64,000 bases of DNA from Marinobacterium iners DSM 11526 (GCF_900107855.1 NZ_FNRJ01000006.1:104744-168743), one strand, 5' to 3'. Shown: positions 17,426-28,050, numbered from the stretch's first letter. The notes: generated from the sequence alone by a model not told the origin. Program-made: numbers and translations.

Positions 17426-17442
17426 TGCACCAAACCAGTGCA
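17426..17442 (+). promoter_or_regulatory. NtrC-type enhancer site upstream of glnK
   Basis: TGCACCAAACCAGTGCA is a near-perfect dyad that fits the NtrC consensus (GCACY-N5-RGTGC) exactly. It is centred about 130 bases upstream of the predicted sigma-54 start site, a usual enhancer distance. A further half site, GTGCACC, lies at 17408-17414. Confidence 0.6.
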
Positions 17443-17538
17443 TAAAAACAGACCTGTATCACCCGCATATCATTCGAAAATGCCCTTTCAGTCCTCAATA
17501 CAAATCGCAACCTTCTGTTTTAAAAAGATAAAAACAAA

Positions 17539-17555
17539 TTGGCACAAGCTTCGCT
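17539..17555 (+). promoter_or_regulatory. Sigma-54 promoter of glnK-amtB
   Basis: TTGGCACAAGCTTCGCT carries GG at -24 and GC at -12 with the required 12-base separation, differing from the consensus (TTGGCACG-N4-TTGCW) at two positions (A for G at the eighth base, C for T in TTGC). Transcription would begin near 17566, about 65 bases before the glnK start. Confidence 0.65.
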
Positions 17556-17576
17556 TAGTCAGTACACACGGCCTGA

Positions 17577-17969
<393 letters not shown>

Positions 17970-18015
17970 ACCTGCCTGACAATCGACGTTTTTTATCTCT
18001 CTGGAGGATAAAACA

Positions 18016-19290
<1,275 letters not shown>

Positions 19291-19301
19291 GATCAAAACT
19301 C

Positions 19302-19333
19302 CGGGAGGCAAGCATGCCTCCCGCGTGTTTTTC
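19302..19333 (+). terminator. Rho-independent terminator after amtB
   Basis: CGGGAGGC (19302-19309) pairs exactly with GCCTCCCG (19316-19323) around a 6-base loop, followed by CGTGTTTTTC. Confidence 0.7.
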
Positions 19334-19446
19334 AGGCTGCGCCGATATGCGCGGCCTTTTGATTATGGGTATACTGACGCCACTGGTTTCTCCGCCGACC
19401 TTTCGGCCGGAGCTCCGTGGGATTACCACAGATCATGAGGACTTGA

Positions 19447-19788
<342 letters not shown>

Positions 19789-19793
19789 TAACC

Positions 19794-19819
19794 AATGCCC
19801 GGCATTATTGTCGGGCATT
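19794..19819 (+). terminator. Hairpin after the second PII gene, possible terminator
   Basis: AATGCCCG (19794-19801) pairs with CGGGCATT (19812-19819) around a 10-base loop. The following tract is only weakly T-rich, so termination may be partial. Confidence 0.4.
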
Positions 19820-19967
19820 CAATACACTACCAAGATCATCCCTCCTCATAAACGTCTCCATTCTGAATCACCATAACCGTTGCCAACCCCGCTTTCTCCT
19901 GCCATGATGCTTTTTTATACAAAGACTAGGGGTATTCTGATGGACCAGCAGCAAATGGCGCCCTGTC

Positions 19968-22016
19968 ATGGCCAACACGCTACCTTGTAACTCGGCGCTT
20001 GTCGCACAGCTACTGCCGGCTCTGGAGCACTCACCAGCCGGCATTTGTCTGCTCGACCTTGATGGCCGCTGCCACTATAGCAACCGCACACTGCGGCGTC
20101 TGTTGCACCATACAGAGGGCGAGCTGCCACAGGATCTTTTCCTGCAGGCACCGTTGGGATCGTTGCTGAAAAAGAACTTGGCCCATTTGGCCAGCGGTCG
20201 CCAGCACGCCTTTTCCCTGTCGCTGTTTCGCGGTCGGCATCAGCACCATAGCTTTTCTCTTCAACTAAATGCTTCCGTGCTGTACGACGAGCAGCGCAAA
20301 GTGTGTGGCTGCCTGGTACTGGCGATTGACGAACAGCAGTATCATCAGCGTGAGCTGGAGCTGCGCCAGCTGTCCAGCGCGGTCGAGAACAGCGGCAGTG
20401 CCGTGGTCATTACGGATATCAGCGGCCGCATCGAGTACGTCAATTCCCGTTTCTGTGACATCACCGGCTACAGTCTGCAGGAAGTACTGGGCCAGACACC
20501 GGCACTCCTGCGCTCGGGCGAAACCGACCCCACCACCTATCGTGATCTGTGGCGCACCATTCGCGCCAATCGCAAGTGGCGCGGCACCCTGCGTAACCGA
20601 CGCAAGGATGGCTCGCTGTACTGGTCGATGCAGTCGATTGCCCCGATCAGCAATGAAAAGGGTTCCATTACACACCTGGTTTCCGTAGGGGATGACATCA
20701 CCCAGCTGAAAGAGTACCAGAGTCAGCTGGAGCAGCTGGCCTATTTTGACCCACTGACAGAATTGGGCAATCGCCGCGCCTTCCGCCAGAATCTTGATCA
20801 GATACTGGAGCAGCCCTCAGAGCAGTATCGTGCTCTGCTGCTGATCGATCTTGATCACTTCAAGAAGGTAAACGATACAATGGGACATGAGGCGGGTGAC
20901 TTGATGCTGAAAACCGTGGCCAACCGGTTGCGCTTCTGCATTCCCGAGCAGGACCGGGTATTCCGCCTTGGCGGCGACGAGTTTTCAATTCTGATTGATA
21001 ATCTGGACAGCCTCGATACCCTCCGCGAGCGGGTCAGTGAAATGATCGCGCTGCTGTCGCAGCCGATGGATATCGGTACCCATGAGCTGCAGACCAGTGC
21101 CAGTATCGGCATCACCCTGATCGGTATCGACGCCTGCGATAACAGCGGACTGCTGCGCAACGCTGATCTGGCCATGTACCGGGCCAAACGTGCGGGTCGC
21201 AACACCTTTGCCTTTTTCAATCACAGCATGAACACGGAAGCACGCCGTACGCTGACACTGGAACATGACCTGCGCCACTCACTGGAACAGGGCGAGTTAC
21301 ACCTGCACTATCAGCCTCAGGTTGACCTGAGCAGTGGACAGATAATCGGTATGGAAGCACTGCTGCGCTGGCAGCACCCGATTGATGGCAACATCCCCCC
21401 TGACGAGTTCATCCCCATCGCCGAAGAAACCGGCATGATTTTGCCCATCGGGCGCTGGGTACTGGAGCAGGCTTGCCAGACCGCCGCGCGCATCCGCCGT
21501 CTGTACACGCGCCCCTTTCGCATGGCAGTAAACCTTTCGGCACGGCAATTTGAAGACTCTGAACTGATCTTGCAGGTCGACCAGATCCTGGCTGATACGG
21601 GCCTGCCCGGGAATTATCTTGAGCTGGAGATTACCGAGAGCCTGTTGGTCAACAATTTCGGTCATATCAACGATATTCTGCGCCAACTGCGCCGTCGTGG
21701 TATTACCATCGCGGTGGACGATTTTGGCACCGGCTACTCATCACTCAACTATTTGAAGAAGCTTGAGGTCAACCAGCTCAAGATCGACCGCTCGTTTGTG
21801 CAGGATATTCCGGGGGACCGTGATGACGTGGCGATCACCTCCACCATCATCCTGATGGCCCGCCAGCTGGGGCTGGACGTGATCGCTGAAGGTATCGAGA
21901 CCGAACAGCAGCAACAGTTCCTGCTGCAGCAAGGATGCCGCACGGGACAGGGCTTCTATTTCAGTCGCCCCGTGCCCTTTAGCCAGCTACAACAACGTTG
22001 GTCACACGGGACCTGA
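19968..22016 (+). CDS. PAS-PAS-GGDEF-EAL cyclic-di-GMP turnover protein
   Basis: A 682-residue cytoplasmic protein with no membrane segment. Order: PAS-like region (about 10-110), PAS with PAC motif (about 120-240, SSAVENSGSAVVITD to VSVGDDITQLKE), GGDEF (about 255-420, intact GGDEF at 335-339) and EAL (about 435-680, E463 in EALLRWQHP, with NLSARQFED, ELEITES, DDFGTGYSS, LKIDRSF, AEGIE, GQGFYFSRP). Both halves look catalytic. The product-inhibition I-site RxxD upstream of GGDEF reads PEQD, so feedback inhibition is probably lost. Single gene, ending 7 bases before the convergent lipoprotein gene. Confidence 0.92.
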   Translation: MANTLPCNSALVAQLLPALEHSPAGICLLDLDGRCHYSNRTLRRLLHHTEGELPQDLFLQAPLGSLLKKNLAHLASGRQHAFSLSLFRGRHQHHSFSLQLNASVLYDEQRKVCGCLVLAIDEQQYHQRELELRQLSSAVENSGSAVVITDISGRIEYVNSRFCDITGYSLQEVLGQTPALLRSGETDPTTYRDLWRTIRANRKWRGTLRNRRKDGSLYWSMQSIAPISNEKGSITHLVSVGDDITQLKEYQSQLEQLAYFDPLTELGNRRAFRQNLDQILEQPSEQYRALLLIDLDHFKKVNDTMGHEAGDLMLKTVANRLRFCIPEQDRVFRLGGDEFSILIDNLDSLDTLRERVSEMIALLSQPMDIGTHELQTSASIGITLIGIDACDNSGLLRNADLAMYRAKRAGRNTFAFFNHSMNTEARRTLTLEHDLRHSLEQGELHLHYQPQVDLSSGQIIGMEALLRWQHPIDGNIPPDEFIPIAEETGMILPIGRWVLEQACQTAARIRRLYTRPFRMAVNLSARQFEDSELILQVDQILADTGLPGNYLELEITESLLVNNFGHINDILRQLRRRGITIAVDDFGTGYSSLNYLKKLEVNQLKIDRSFVQDIPGDRDDVAITSTIILMARQLGLDVIAEGIETEQQQQFLLQQGCRTGQGFYFSRPVPFSQLQQRWSHGT

Positions 22017-22023
22017 CCAAGCA

Positions 22024-22176
22024 TCACTGAGACTTGCGCGCGGCTTCCTTGATTGCCGAACCGGCTTTTTCAATATCCTTGCCTGCACCCTCAATGGTGC
22101 TGCAAGCGGTCAGTGCGCTGGCACTAGTGAGTACCAATAAAGCACCGAACAGCATGCCAAGTATTGTTTTGCGCAT
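22024..22176 (-). CDS. Entericidin-like small lipoprotein
   Basis: A 50-residue precursor in the entericidin A/B family. The signal peptide (MRKTILGMLFGALLVL...) ends in the lipobox LTAC, with the lipidated cysteine at residue 25, giving a mature peptide of about 26 residues with the family pattern GAGKDIEKAGSAIKEAA, predicted amphipathic helix. In enterobacteria entericidins are stress-responsive outer-membrane lipoproteins linked to cell lysis; the role here is unknown. The start at 22176 is preceded by AGAGGAT. No antidote-type partner gene is adjacent. Confidence 0.8.
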   Translation of the reverse strand: MRKTILGMLFGALLVLTSASALTACSTIEGAGKDIEKAGSAIKEAARKSQ

Positions 22177-22223
22177 AGTGAATCCTCTTGCTGCAGTCTT
22201 GTTTATCATAGCGCCCCCAAGCC

Positions 22224-22247
22224 CCCTGCACCATGCACCATGCAGGG
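22224..22247. repeat. Inverted repeat in the divergent entericidin/astA promoter region
   Basis: CCCTGCA (22224-22230) and TGCAGGG (22241-22247) form an exact inverted repeat. The middle also holds the short tandem GCACCATGCACCAT. It ends two bases before the astA -35 hexamer and overlaps the region where the divergent lipoprotein promoter would lie, so it is a possible operator. Confidence 0.5.
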
Positions 22248-22249
22248 AC

Positions 22250-22278
22250 CTGACCATTGTGTCCAGGCTGACTATACT
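22250..22278 (+). promoter_or_regulatory. Sigma-70-type promoter of astA
   Basis: CTGACC (-35, 22250-22255), spacer of 17 bases, TATACT (-10, 22273-22278). The start site would be near 22285, with a GGAGG ribosome site at about 22300. Confidence 0.5.
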
Positions 22279-22308
22279 CAGGCTGAACGGTACCATGCTG
22301 GAGGCTCG

Positions 22309-23352
22309 ATGCTCAGAATAAGACCCATCGACATGGATGACCATGCACTGCTGCAAACCGTGGCAACCGAGTCAGGCACGGGGTTCACCTCGTTGCCCAA
22401 TGATGCTGAACTGCTGGCACAAAAAATCGAACGCTCGGTCGAGGCTCTGCGCAGCACGGAGAAAAAGCCGCTGCCGGTCACCTACCTGTTCGTAATGGAG
22501 GAAACCGGCACCGGCGAGGTACTCGGTACCTGTGGCGTCACCGCCGCTGTTGGTCTGGACGCACCCTGGTATCACTATCACATTGGTACCATTGTGCATG
22601 CGTCACACCAGTTCAATATCCACAACGAATTTCAGACCCTCTATCTGTGTAATGACTACACTGGCAGCAGCGAGCTGTGTTCGCTGTTCCTTCGACCGGA
22701 TTACCGAGGCCGTGGCGGCGGCGGGCTGTTGTCGCGGTCCCGCTTTCTGTTCATGGCCGAACACCCGCAGCGCTTTGCCGATCGGATCATTGCCGAGATG
22801 CGCGGTTTTACCGATCAGCATGACAGAAACCCTTTTTGGGAGGGGCTGGGGCAGCATTTTTTCTCCATGCAGTACCAGCAGGCAGATTTCCTGACCGGTT
22901 CTGGCAATAAGGTGGTGATCGCCGAGTTGATGCCAAAGCACCCGATCTATATCCACCTGCTGCCTGAAGAGGCTCAGGCGGTAATCGGTCGGGTACACCC
23001 CAATACCGAACCGGCCTGCCGCCTGCTGCAATCTGAAGGCTTCCGTTATGAAAACTACGTAGATATTTTTGATGCTGGCCCGACACTGGCGGCCCGGCCG
23101 AACGAAGTACGGGCCATCCGTCGCAGCCGCCGAGCCGAAGTATTCATTGATACGGCTCCGGTACCGCCTGATGCTCGCGATTTTCTGATCAGCAATACCC
23201 GTTGCCAAGGCTTTCGCTGTACTCAGGCACGCCTTAATCCCAGCCTTAACCGGGTCCGTGTCAGCCCCGAGTTGGCGGCCTGCCTGGAGGTAGAGGCTGG
23301 CGAAACCGTCAGGCTGGTCAGTTTGCCAGCACACTCAGGGGCAGGCGGATAA
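22309..23352 (+). CDS. astA: Arginine N-succinyltransferase AstA
   Basis: First enzyme of the arginine succinyltransferase pathway, transferring succinyl from succinyl-CoA to arginine. It has 347 residues (E. coli 344). Family landmarks: MLRIRPIDMDDH at the start, TSLPND, the HNEFQTLYLCNDYTGSSEL stretch, LFLRPDYRGRGGGGLLSRSR (GNAT-like CoA site), AEMRGFTDQ and FWEGLGQHFF. The start at 22309 follows GGAGG. None of astB, astC, astD or astE is nearby, which is unusual because these genes are often clustered. Its end overlaps convergent cpxA by 35 bases. In Pseudomonas there are two related subunits; here only one is seen. Confidence 0.92.
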   Translation: MLRIRPIDMDDHALLQTVATESGTGFTSLPNDAELLAQKIERSVEALRSTEKKPLPVTYLFVMEETGTGEVLGTCGVTAAVGLDAPWYHYHIGTIVHASHQFNIHNEFQTLYLCNDYTGSSELCSLFLRPDYRGRGGGGLLSRSRFLFMAEHPQRFADRIIAEMRGFTDQHDRNPFWEGLGQHFFSMQYQQADFLTGSGNKVVIAELMPKHPIYIHLLPEEAQAVIGRVHPNTEPACRLLQSEGFRYENYVDIFDAGPTLAARPNEVRAIRRSRRAEVFIDTAPVPPDARDFLISNTRCQGFRCTQARLNPSLNRVRVSPELAACLEVEAGETVRLVSLPAHSGAGG

Positions 23353-24658
23353 TCAGCTCCAGACCTTCGTCCGGGTGATTGTGCGCCTGCAGCTCTCCGC
23401 CCAGTTGCACGATGGCTCGCTGAGCAATGCTCATCCCCAGCCCATAGCCCTCGCCATGCCCCCCACTGCCCCGCACAAAGGGCTCAAACAGTTTCGGCAG
23501 CAAGTCGGGGCTGACACCTGGCCCCCGGTCTCGCAGCCGAATTTCGACCGTATCATTGTTAAGGCTGGCGCTGATCCTCAGTGCCGCCGTTTCCGGTGTA
23601 TGCCTGAGTGCATTATCAATCCCGTTGTGCAGGGCCCTTTGCAGCAGCGAGCGTTGCAGGTGCAATTTCAGTTGCGGGGGCTGTACTGCGATCTGCACGG
23701 GACGGTCAGGCTGCCGAAAATGCACATCCGCAGCCAGTTCGGCAAACAACGTCTCTACACTGAACACCTCTGTGTCAAAGTTGCTGTCTGCCTGCTGCAG
23801 TCGGGTGTAGCCGACAATTTCCGCAATCAGTCCATTCAAGCGCTCACACTCACGGTTGATTCGACGTGACAGAGGGTTGTCATCGCCAAGGCGCTGTTCA
23901 GCCAGCCCTGCCGCAGCCTGCAGCCGGGCCAGGGGTGCCCGTAATTCATGTGACACGTCCTGCAACAGTCGTTGCTGGTTCAGTAGTGTCGTTTCAACAT
24001 ATTCCGCCATCTGATCAAACTCGCGACTCAGTTCACCGAGTTCATCTCGGCGCCGACTGAGTCGGTCATCGGCCCTGAGACTCAGGTCCTGTTGCCGGTG
24101 CAGGTTATGCACATGTCGACTCAACTGTCGGATCGGTCGAACCACCAGTGCACTCAACAACAGCCCTGAGAGTGAAGAAACTACCAGTATCAACCCCATC
24201 TGCAACGAAAACAGGCGTCCCAGAAGGCGGTCAGCGAATACCCCATCGGGAGGTCGTGGCACATGCACGCGGTACTCCCTCCCGGCGTCCGATGTCAGGT
24301 TGAACACATAAGCATCCGCCGGTGGCTCACGCCGCCAGGTTGTGATCGGTTGATCACTGCCCTGCGGATAGATCCACAACCGCACACGATGGTGGTCCCG
24401 CCCCTCTCGCAGCCAGCGTGGGTCATTCTCTTCATACCGCTCCAGCATCAGCTGCGCCTGACCCCGGGCACGCGCTTCCAGCACCTCCAGCCGATGCACC
24501 GAGTCCACCCGACTGCTGAGGTAAAGAAATACGCTGGTCATGCCGATTGCACTCACCAGCCAGATCACCAGAAACATTTTCCAGAACAGCTGCCGAAACC
24601 AGCCTTTGGCCAAGACCCGCGACAGGCCAGACTGCAGACGCTGAAAGAGGGTTGTCAC
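23318..24658 (-). CDS. cpxA: Sensor histidine kinase CpxA-like
   Basis: Envelope-stress sensor kinase, 446 residues with the chosen GTG start. Transmembrane helices lie at about 28-48 and 153-173 around a periplasmic domain of about 100 residues. HAMP follows (about 173-228), then HisKA with H237 (DVSHELRAPLARL), NGIDNALRHTP, RDRGPGVSP and GEGYGLGMSI. The GTG at 24658 overlaps the cpxR stop (GTGA) and has GGGAGGAG just upstream, so the pair is translationally coupled; the ATG at 24715 lies inside cpxR. Named by the cpxR-type partner and the divergent cpxP-type gene. Confidence 0.88.
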   Translation of the reverse strand: MTTLFQRLQSGLSRVLAKGWFRQLFWKMFLVIWLVSAIGMTSVFLYLSSRVDSVHRLEVLEARARGQAQLMLERYEENDPRWLREGRDHHRVRLWIYPQGSDQPITTWRREPPADAYVFNLTSDAGREYRVHVPRPPDGVFADRLLGRLFSLQMGLILVVSSLSGLLLSALVVRPIRQLSRHVHNLHRQQDLSLRADDRLSRRRDELGELSREFDQMAEYVETTLLNQQRLLQDVSHELRAPLARLQAAAGLAEQRLGDDNPLSRRINRECERLNGLIAEIVGYTRLQQADSNFDTEVFSVETLFAELAADVHFRQPDRPVQIAVQPPQLKLHLQRSLLQRALHNGIDNALRHTPETAALRISASLNNDTVEIRLRDRGPGVSPDLLPKLFEPFVRGSGGHGEGYGLGMSIAQRAIVQLGGELQAHNHPDEGLELIIRLPLSVLAN

Positions 24659-25365
24659 AGCTCCTCCCGCACAAACTGGTAGCCCTGACCGCGTACTGTC
24701 TTGATCAGATCGCACTCCTCACCAAAGCCCGTCGCCAGTTTCTGTCGAACCCGACTGACGTGAACATCCATCGCCCGGTCATAGGCCGTCAACTTGCGGT
24801 GCAGTACCCGTTCTGTCAGCAGTTCCTTGCCCAGTACCTGTCCGGCGTTTTGCATCAGCAGTGCCAGCAGGTTGAATTCCGTGCTGGTCAACTCCAACGC
24901 CTCATCATTGACTTTTACTTCACGCAGGCCCGGGTCCAGACAGATCCCCTGCATCGACAATACGTGTTGCGGCATACTGCCGGTCGCTGTGCTACCTTGG
25001 CTGCGCCGCAGAACAGCCCGTATGCGAGCCAGCAGTTCACGCGGATTGCAGGGTTTGGCCAGATAGTCATCGGCACCCATCTCCAAACCGACAATACGGT
25101 CGATATCATCGCCGCGCCCGGTCAGCATGATCACCGGCAGTTTGAAGCGTGGCCGCATCTGCTGCAGCAACTCCAGCCCACTCTGGCCGGGCATCATGAT
25201 ATCGAGCACCATCAGGTCAGGCACGCCCTGTGCCAGCCTCGCCAGTGCCGCCTCGGCATCATTCACCGACTCCAATTCAAAGCCTTCATGGCGCAGGTAG
25301 TCCGCCAGCAGCTCGCACAGCTCGACATCATCATCAACCAGCAATATCTGTTTCGACTGCATCAT
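24655..25365 (-). CDS. cpxR: Response regulator CpxR-like
   Basis: OmpR-family regulator of 236 residues. The receiver has D11-D13, phosphoacceptor D55 (LMVLDIMMPG), T82 and K104. The DNA-binding domain contains ELTSTEFNLLALLM and HRKLTAYDRAMDVHVSRVRQ, which resembles E. coli CpxR more than PhoB or OmpR. It ends GQGYQFV. The first ATG of an ATGATG pair is placed 5 bases after AGGAGG. Transcribed divergently from the cpxP-like gene; an exact CpxR box lies between them, implying autoregulation. Confidence 0.88.
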   Translation of the reverse strand: MMQSKQILLVDDDVELCELLADYLRHEGFELESVNDAEAALARLAQGVPDLMVLDIMMPGQSGLELLQQMRPRFKLPVIMLTGRGDDIDRIVGLEMGADDYLAKPCNPRELLARIRAVLRRSQGSTATGSMPQHVLSMQGICLDPGLREVKVNDEALELTSTEFNLLALLMQNAGQVLGKELLTERVLHRKLTAYDRAMDVHVSRVRQKLATGFGEECDLIKTVRGQGYQFVREEL

Positions 25366-25416
25366 CCTGTCCTCCTGCTGACATCATAATGCCCCCGCCC
25401 TGCCAACCGGAAAAGC

Positions 25417-25431
25417 TTTACCCAACTTTAC
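25417..25431 (-). promoter_or_regulatory. CpxR box (GTAAA-N5-GTAAA)
   Basis: On the minus strand the sequence reads GTAAAGTTGGGTAAA, an exact match to the CpxR consensus of two GTAAA repeats separated by five bases. It lies in the 139-base gap between cpxR and the divergent cpxP-like gene, 51 bases from the cpxR start and 73 bases from the cpxP start, so it can serve either or both. Confidence 0.75.
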
Positions 25432-25504
25432 GCTTCAGGCACACAACTTTGCCTGTCACAGCGCCATACTGCAGCCATCTGAATGCAACAAGTGGAGAAC
25501 AAAC

Positions 25505-25969
25505 ATGAAAGCACGTTCCTTGATTACCAGCCTGATCGCCGGCTCTCTGGTGCTGGGCAGCAGTGTCGCGGTGTTTGCAGGCCAGAAGGGCAACTGTGAC
25601 CGTGACAGCCGACAAGAGCAGCGGGCGGAAAAACGGCTTGAGCGAATGACCGAAAAGCTCGCACTTACACCTGATCAGCAGGCCGCCATCAAGACACTGT
25701 GGCAGCAGCAGACCAGACCAGAACGTTCGGCGATGGCACGCAACGGGCTGCGAGGGCTGGATCCGAATGCCGATAACTATGACCGCCAGGTGCAGCAGCA
25801 TATTGAGCAGGCACAGCAGCAGATGGCGAAGCACCTGCAGGCTCGCGCTGATCACAAGGCAGCACTGTATGACATTCTGACCCCGGAGCAGGAGCAGAAA
25901 CTAGAGCAGATGCGTGATCGAAGTGATCGGCACAATGGCAAGGGATATCACGGTCGGGGAGTTGAATAA
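25505..25969 (+). CDS. cpxP: CpxP/Spy family periplasmic chaperone-like protein
   Basis: Periplasmic stress protein of 154 residues. A signal peptide (MKARSLITSLIAGSLVLGSSVAVFA, cleavage near residue 25) precedes a helical domain with two LTxxQ-type motifs, LTPDQQ near residue 58 and LTPEQE near residue 127, the hallmark of the family. In enterobacteria CpxP dampens CpxA and helps degrade misfolded proteins. The C terminus is rich in His, Gly and Lys. GGAG precedes the start. The divergent position next to cpxRA and the shared CpxR box support the name. Confidence 0.85.
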   Translation: MKARSLITSLIAGSLVLGSSVAVFAGQKGNCDRDSRQEQRAEKRLERMTEKLALTPDQQAAIKTLWQQQTRPERSAMARNGLRGLDPNADNYDRQVQQHIEQAQQQMAKHLQARADHKAALYDILTPEQEQKLEQMRDRSDRHNGKGYHGRGVE

Positions 25970-25984
25970 GCCTCCCTGATCCAG

Positions 25985-26011
25985 GCGAAGCCGACTTCAG
26001 TCGGCGTTCGC
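25985..26011. terminator. Hairpin between cpxP and the GlcG/HbpS gene
   Basis: GCGAA-GCCGAC (25985-25995) pairs with GTCGGC-g-TTCGC (26000-26011) around a TTCA loop, with one bulged G. It overlaps the last codons of the minus-strand gene. There is no clear T run, so it may act as an attenuator or processing site as much as a terminator. Confidence 0.4.
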
Positions 26012-26434
26012 TCCGAGCGTCCCCAGCGCCGCTTCTGCGCAGGCGATGTCCTCTGCCTGAGAGGCTCCCGATACACCCACGGCACCGACACATTCGCCAT
26101 TGAGGATGATCGGCAGACCGCCACCCAACATCAGCAGATCAGGGTGGGTATCCAGTGCCGCCAGCAGATGTACATCATCCGAGTTGTTGTCACGGAAAAA
26201 GTTGCTTGGCACCTTGAAGCCGGCGGATGTTCTCGCCTTGCGCAGCGCCAGCAACGACGTCTGCGGCGGTGCATCGTTCAGGCTCAACTGCGCCAGCGGC
26301 TGGCCGGAACGCCCTACCAGAGCAATGCTCACATTCACGCCCAGCGCTTCGGCCTGCTCGGCAGCGGCCGCAACCGCCTTCAATGCCGCACGATAGTCCA
26401 GTGTTGCTCGGTTGACGGTCAGATTTTCGCTCAT
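25997..26434 (-). CDS. GlcG/HbpS family protein (heme-binding-like, DUF336)
   Basis: A 145-residue cytoplasmic protein of the GlcG/HbpS fold. Features: an N-terminal helix (ATLDYRAALKAVAAAAEQA), VSIALVGRSGQPLAQ, KARTSAGF, a glycine-rich LMLGGGLPIILNGECVGAVGVSGA and the C-terminal DIACAEAAL. Family members include the heme-degrading sensor partner HbpS and proteins of unknown function near glycolate and diol genes. Of two adjacent ATGs (26437 and 26434) the second is better spaced from GGGAG. It lies downstream of trmB on the same strand. No signal peptide. Confidence 0.82.
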   Translation of the reverse strand: MSENLTVNRATLDYRAALKAVAAAAEQAEALGVNVSIALVGRSGQPLAQLSLNDAPPQTSLLALRKARTSAGFKVPSNFFRDNNSDDVHLLAALDTHPDLLMLGGGLPIILNGECVGAVGVSGASQAEDIACAEAALGTLGANAD

Positions 26435-26455
26435 CATTGCTCTCCCGTACTGCGC

Positions 26456-27148
26456 TCAATCGACGCGCTCAAAGATCAGATCCCAGACACCATGTCCCAG
26501 ACGCTCACCGCGGCTTTGAAACTTGGTTACCGGCCGCCACTGCGGCTGAGGTGAATACTGCCCTGTACCGGCGGCATTGCGATATCCATCGGCTGCAGAC
26601 ATCACCTCCATCATGTGCTCGGCGTAGTTTTCCCAGTCAGTGGCCATGTGAAAACAGCCACCGATTGTCAGCTTCTGCCGGATTTTCTGCGCAAATTCAG
26701 GCTGTACAATGCGGCGTTTGTGGTGACGTTTTTTCGGCCATGGGTCAGGGAAGAACAGTTGCAGTGTATCCAGGCTGGCATCGGGGATACAGCGCTCCAA
26801 CACCTCAATCGCATCATCGCAGTACACGCGAATATTGCTCAGCTCCTCTTCGGCCGCACGGGCCAGCAGGCGTCCCACACCTGGTGGATGCACCTCAATG
26901 CCGATAAAGTCCTTCTCCGGAGCCTGGCGTGCCATTTCGATCAGGGAATCTCCCATGCCAAAGCCGATCTCCAACACCACCGGTGCCTCGCGACCAAACA
27001 CTTCGGCATAATCCAGGCGACCATCCGCCAGCTCAAGTCCATAACGGGGCCAGTTTTGATCCAGTGAACGCTGCTGACCTTCGGTCATGCGCCCGGCACG
27101 CACCACAAAGCTGCGCACACGGCGCAGCGGTTTCTGCTCTTCAGTCAT
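26456..27148 (-). CDS. trmB: tRNA (guanine-N7-)-methyltransferase TrmB
   Basis: Makes m7G46 in tRNA using SAM. It has 230 residues. Landmarks: [17 protein letters not shown] near the start, the SAM-binding [28 protein letters not shown], and the catalytic/substrate motif [17 protein letters not shown] near residue 150. The start at 27148 ([10 protein letters not shown]) agrees with the family; the ATG at 27184 would add 12 unlikely residues. It lies 48 bases after thiG, an arrangement also seen in Pseudomonas, and is followed by the GlcG-like gene. Confidence 0.94.
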   Translation of the reverse strand: MTEEQKPLRRVRSFVVRAGRMTEGQQRSLDQNWPRYGLELADGRLDYAEVFGREAPVVLEIGFGMGDSLIEMARQAPEKDFIGIEVHPPGVGRLLARAAEEELSNIRVYCDDAIEVLERCIPDASLDTLQLFFPDPWPKKRHHKRRIVQPEFAQKIRQKLTIGGCFHMATDWENYAEHMMEVMSAADGYRNAAGTGQYSPQPQWRPVTKFQSRGERLGHGVWDLIFERVD

Positions 27149-27196
27149 TTTGTATCTGTCTGTTGCGGGCGCCCCTGCAGGCACCCGGATTCGGTA

Positions 27197-27997
27197 TCAG
27201 TTGCTGATCACGCCATCCAGCGGTGATGAAGCACTGGCGTAGGCTCGACGCGGCATACGCACAGCCAAGTGAGCTTCACGACCGGCCTGCACCGCTTTCT
27301 GCATCGCTTTTGCCATCAGTATCGGGGTTTGTGCACCCGCAATGGCGGAGTTAACCAGCACACCGGCACAGCCCATTTCCATCGCCATGGCCGCTTCCGA
27401 AGGCGTACCGATGCCGGCATCGACCAGGATCGGCACCCGCGCCTCCTCCATGATCAGGCGAATGTTGTGCGGGTTCTGGATCCCCAGTCCAGAGCCGATC
27501 AGCGAGCCCAGCGGCATTACCGCCACACAGCCGATCTCTTCCAGGCGCTTTGCCACAATCGGGTCGTCGTTGGTGTAGACCATCACCTTGAAGCCATCAT
27601 TGACCAGGGTTTCGGCCGCCTTCACCGTTTCGATGATGTTGGGGTAGAGGGTTTTCTGATCACCCAACACCTCCAGCTTGACCAGATCATGGCCGTCCAG
27701 CAGTTCACGGGCCAAACGACAGGTGCGAACGGCATCGTCAGCGGTATAGCAGCCTGCCGTATTGGGCAGCAGGGTGTAGCGTTCGGGGCTGATCACGTCG
27801 AGCAGGTTGGGCTCGTCCGGGTTCTGGCCCAGATTGGTGCGGCGTACGGCCATGGTGACGATCTCGGCACCACTGGCGGCAATCGCCGCACCGGTTTCAG
27901 CCATATCCTTGTATTTGCCGGTCCCAACCAGCAAACGGGAGTTGAAGGATTGTCCTGCAATGATCAGCGGATCGTTGTGTTCCAGTTCTGACATCAT
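27197..27997 (-). CDS. thiG: Thiazole synthase ThiG
   Basis: Forms the thiazole phosphate of thiamine from deoxyxylulose phosphate, dehydroglycine and the ThiS thiocarboxylate. It has 266 residues in a TIM-barrel fold. Landmarks: [40 protein letters not shown] (Schiff-base lysine region), [15 protein letters not shown] and [18 protein letters not shown]. An alternative ATG at 27994 gives the same frame. It follows thiS by 53 bases. No TPP riboswitch is seen upstream of the operon. Confidence 0.95.
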   Translation of the reverse strand: MMSELEHNDPLIIAGQSFNSRLLVGTGKYKDMAETGAAIAASGAEIVTMAVRRTNLGQNPDEPNLLDVISPERYTLLPNTAGCYTADDAVRTCRLARELLDGHDLVKLEVLGDQKTLYPNIIETVKAAETLVNDGFKVMVYTNDDPIVAKRLEEIGCVAVMPLGSLIGSGLGIQNPHNIRLIMEEARVPILVDAGIGTPSEAAMAMEMGCAGVLVNSAIAGAQTPILMAKAMQKAVQAGREAHLAVRMPRRAYASASSPLDGVISN

Positions 27998-28050
27998 CTG
28001 TACCCTGATATGAAAATGGTTATGTACTGTGCCGTTGCAAGGTTATTGCA

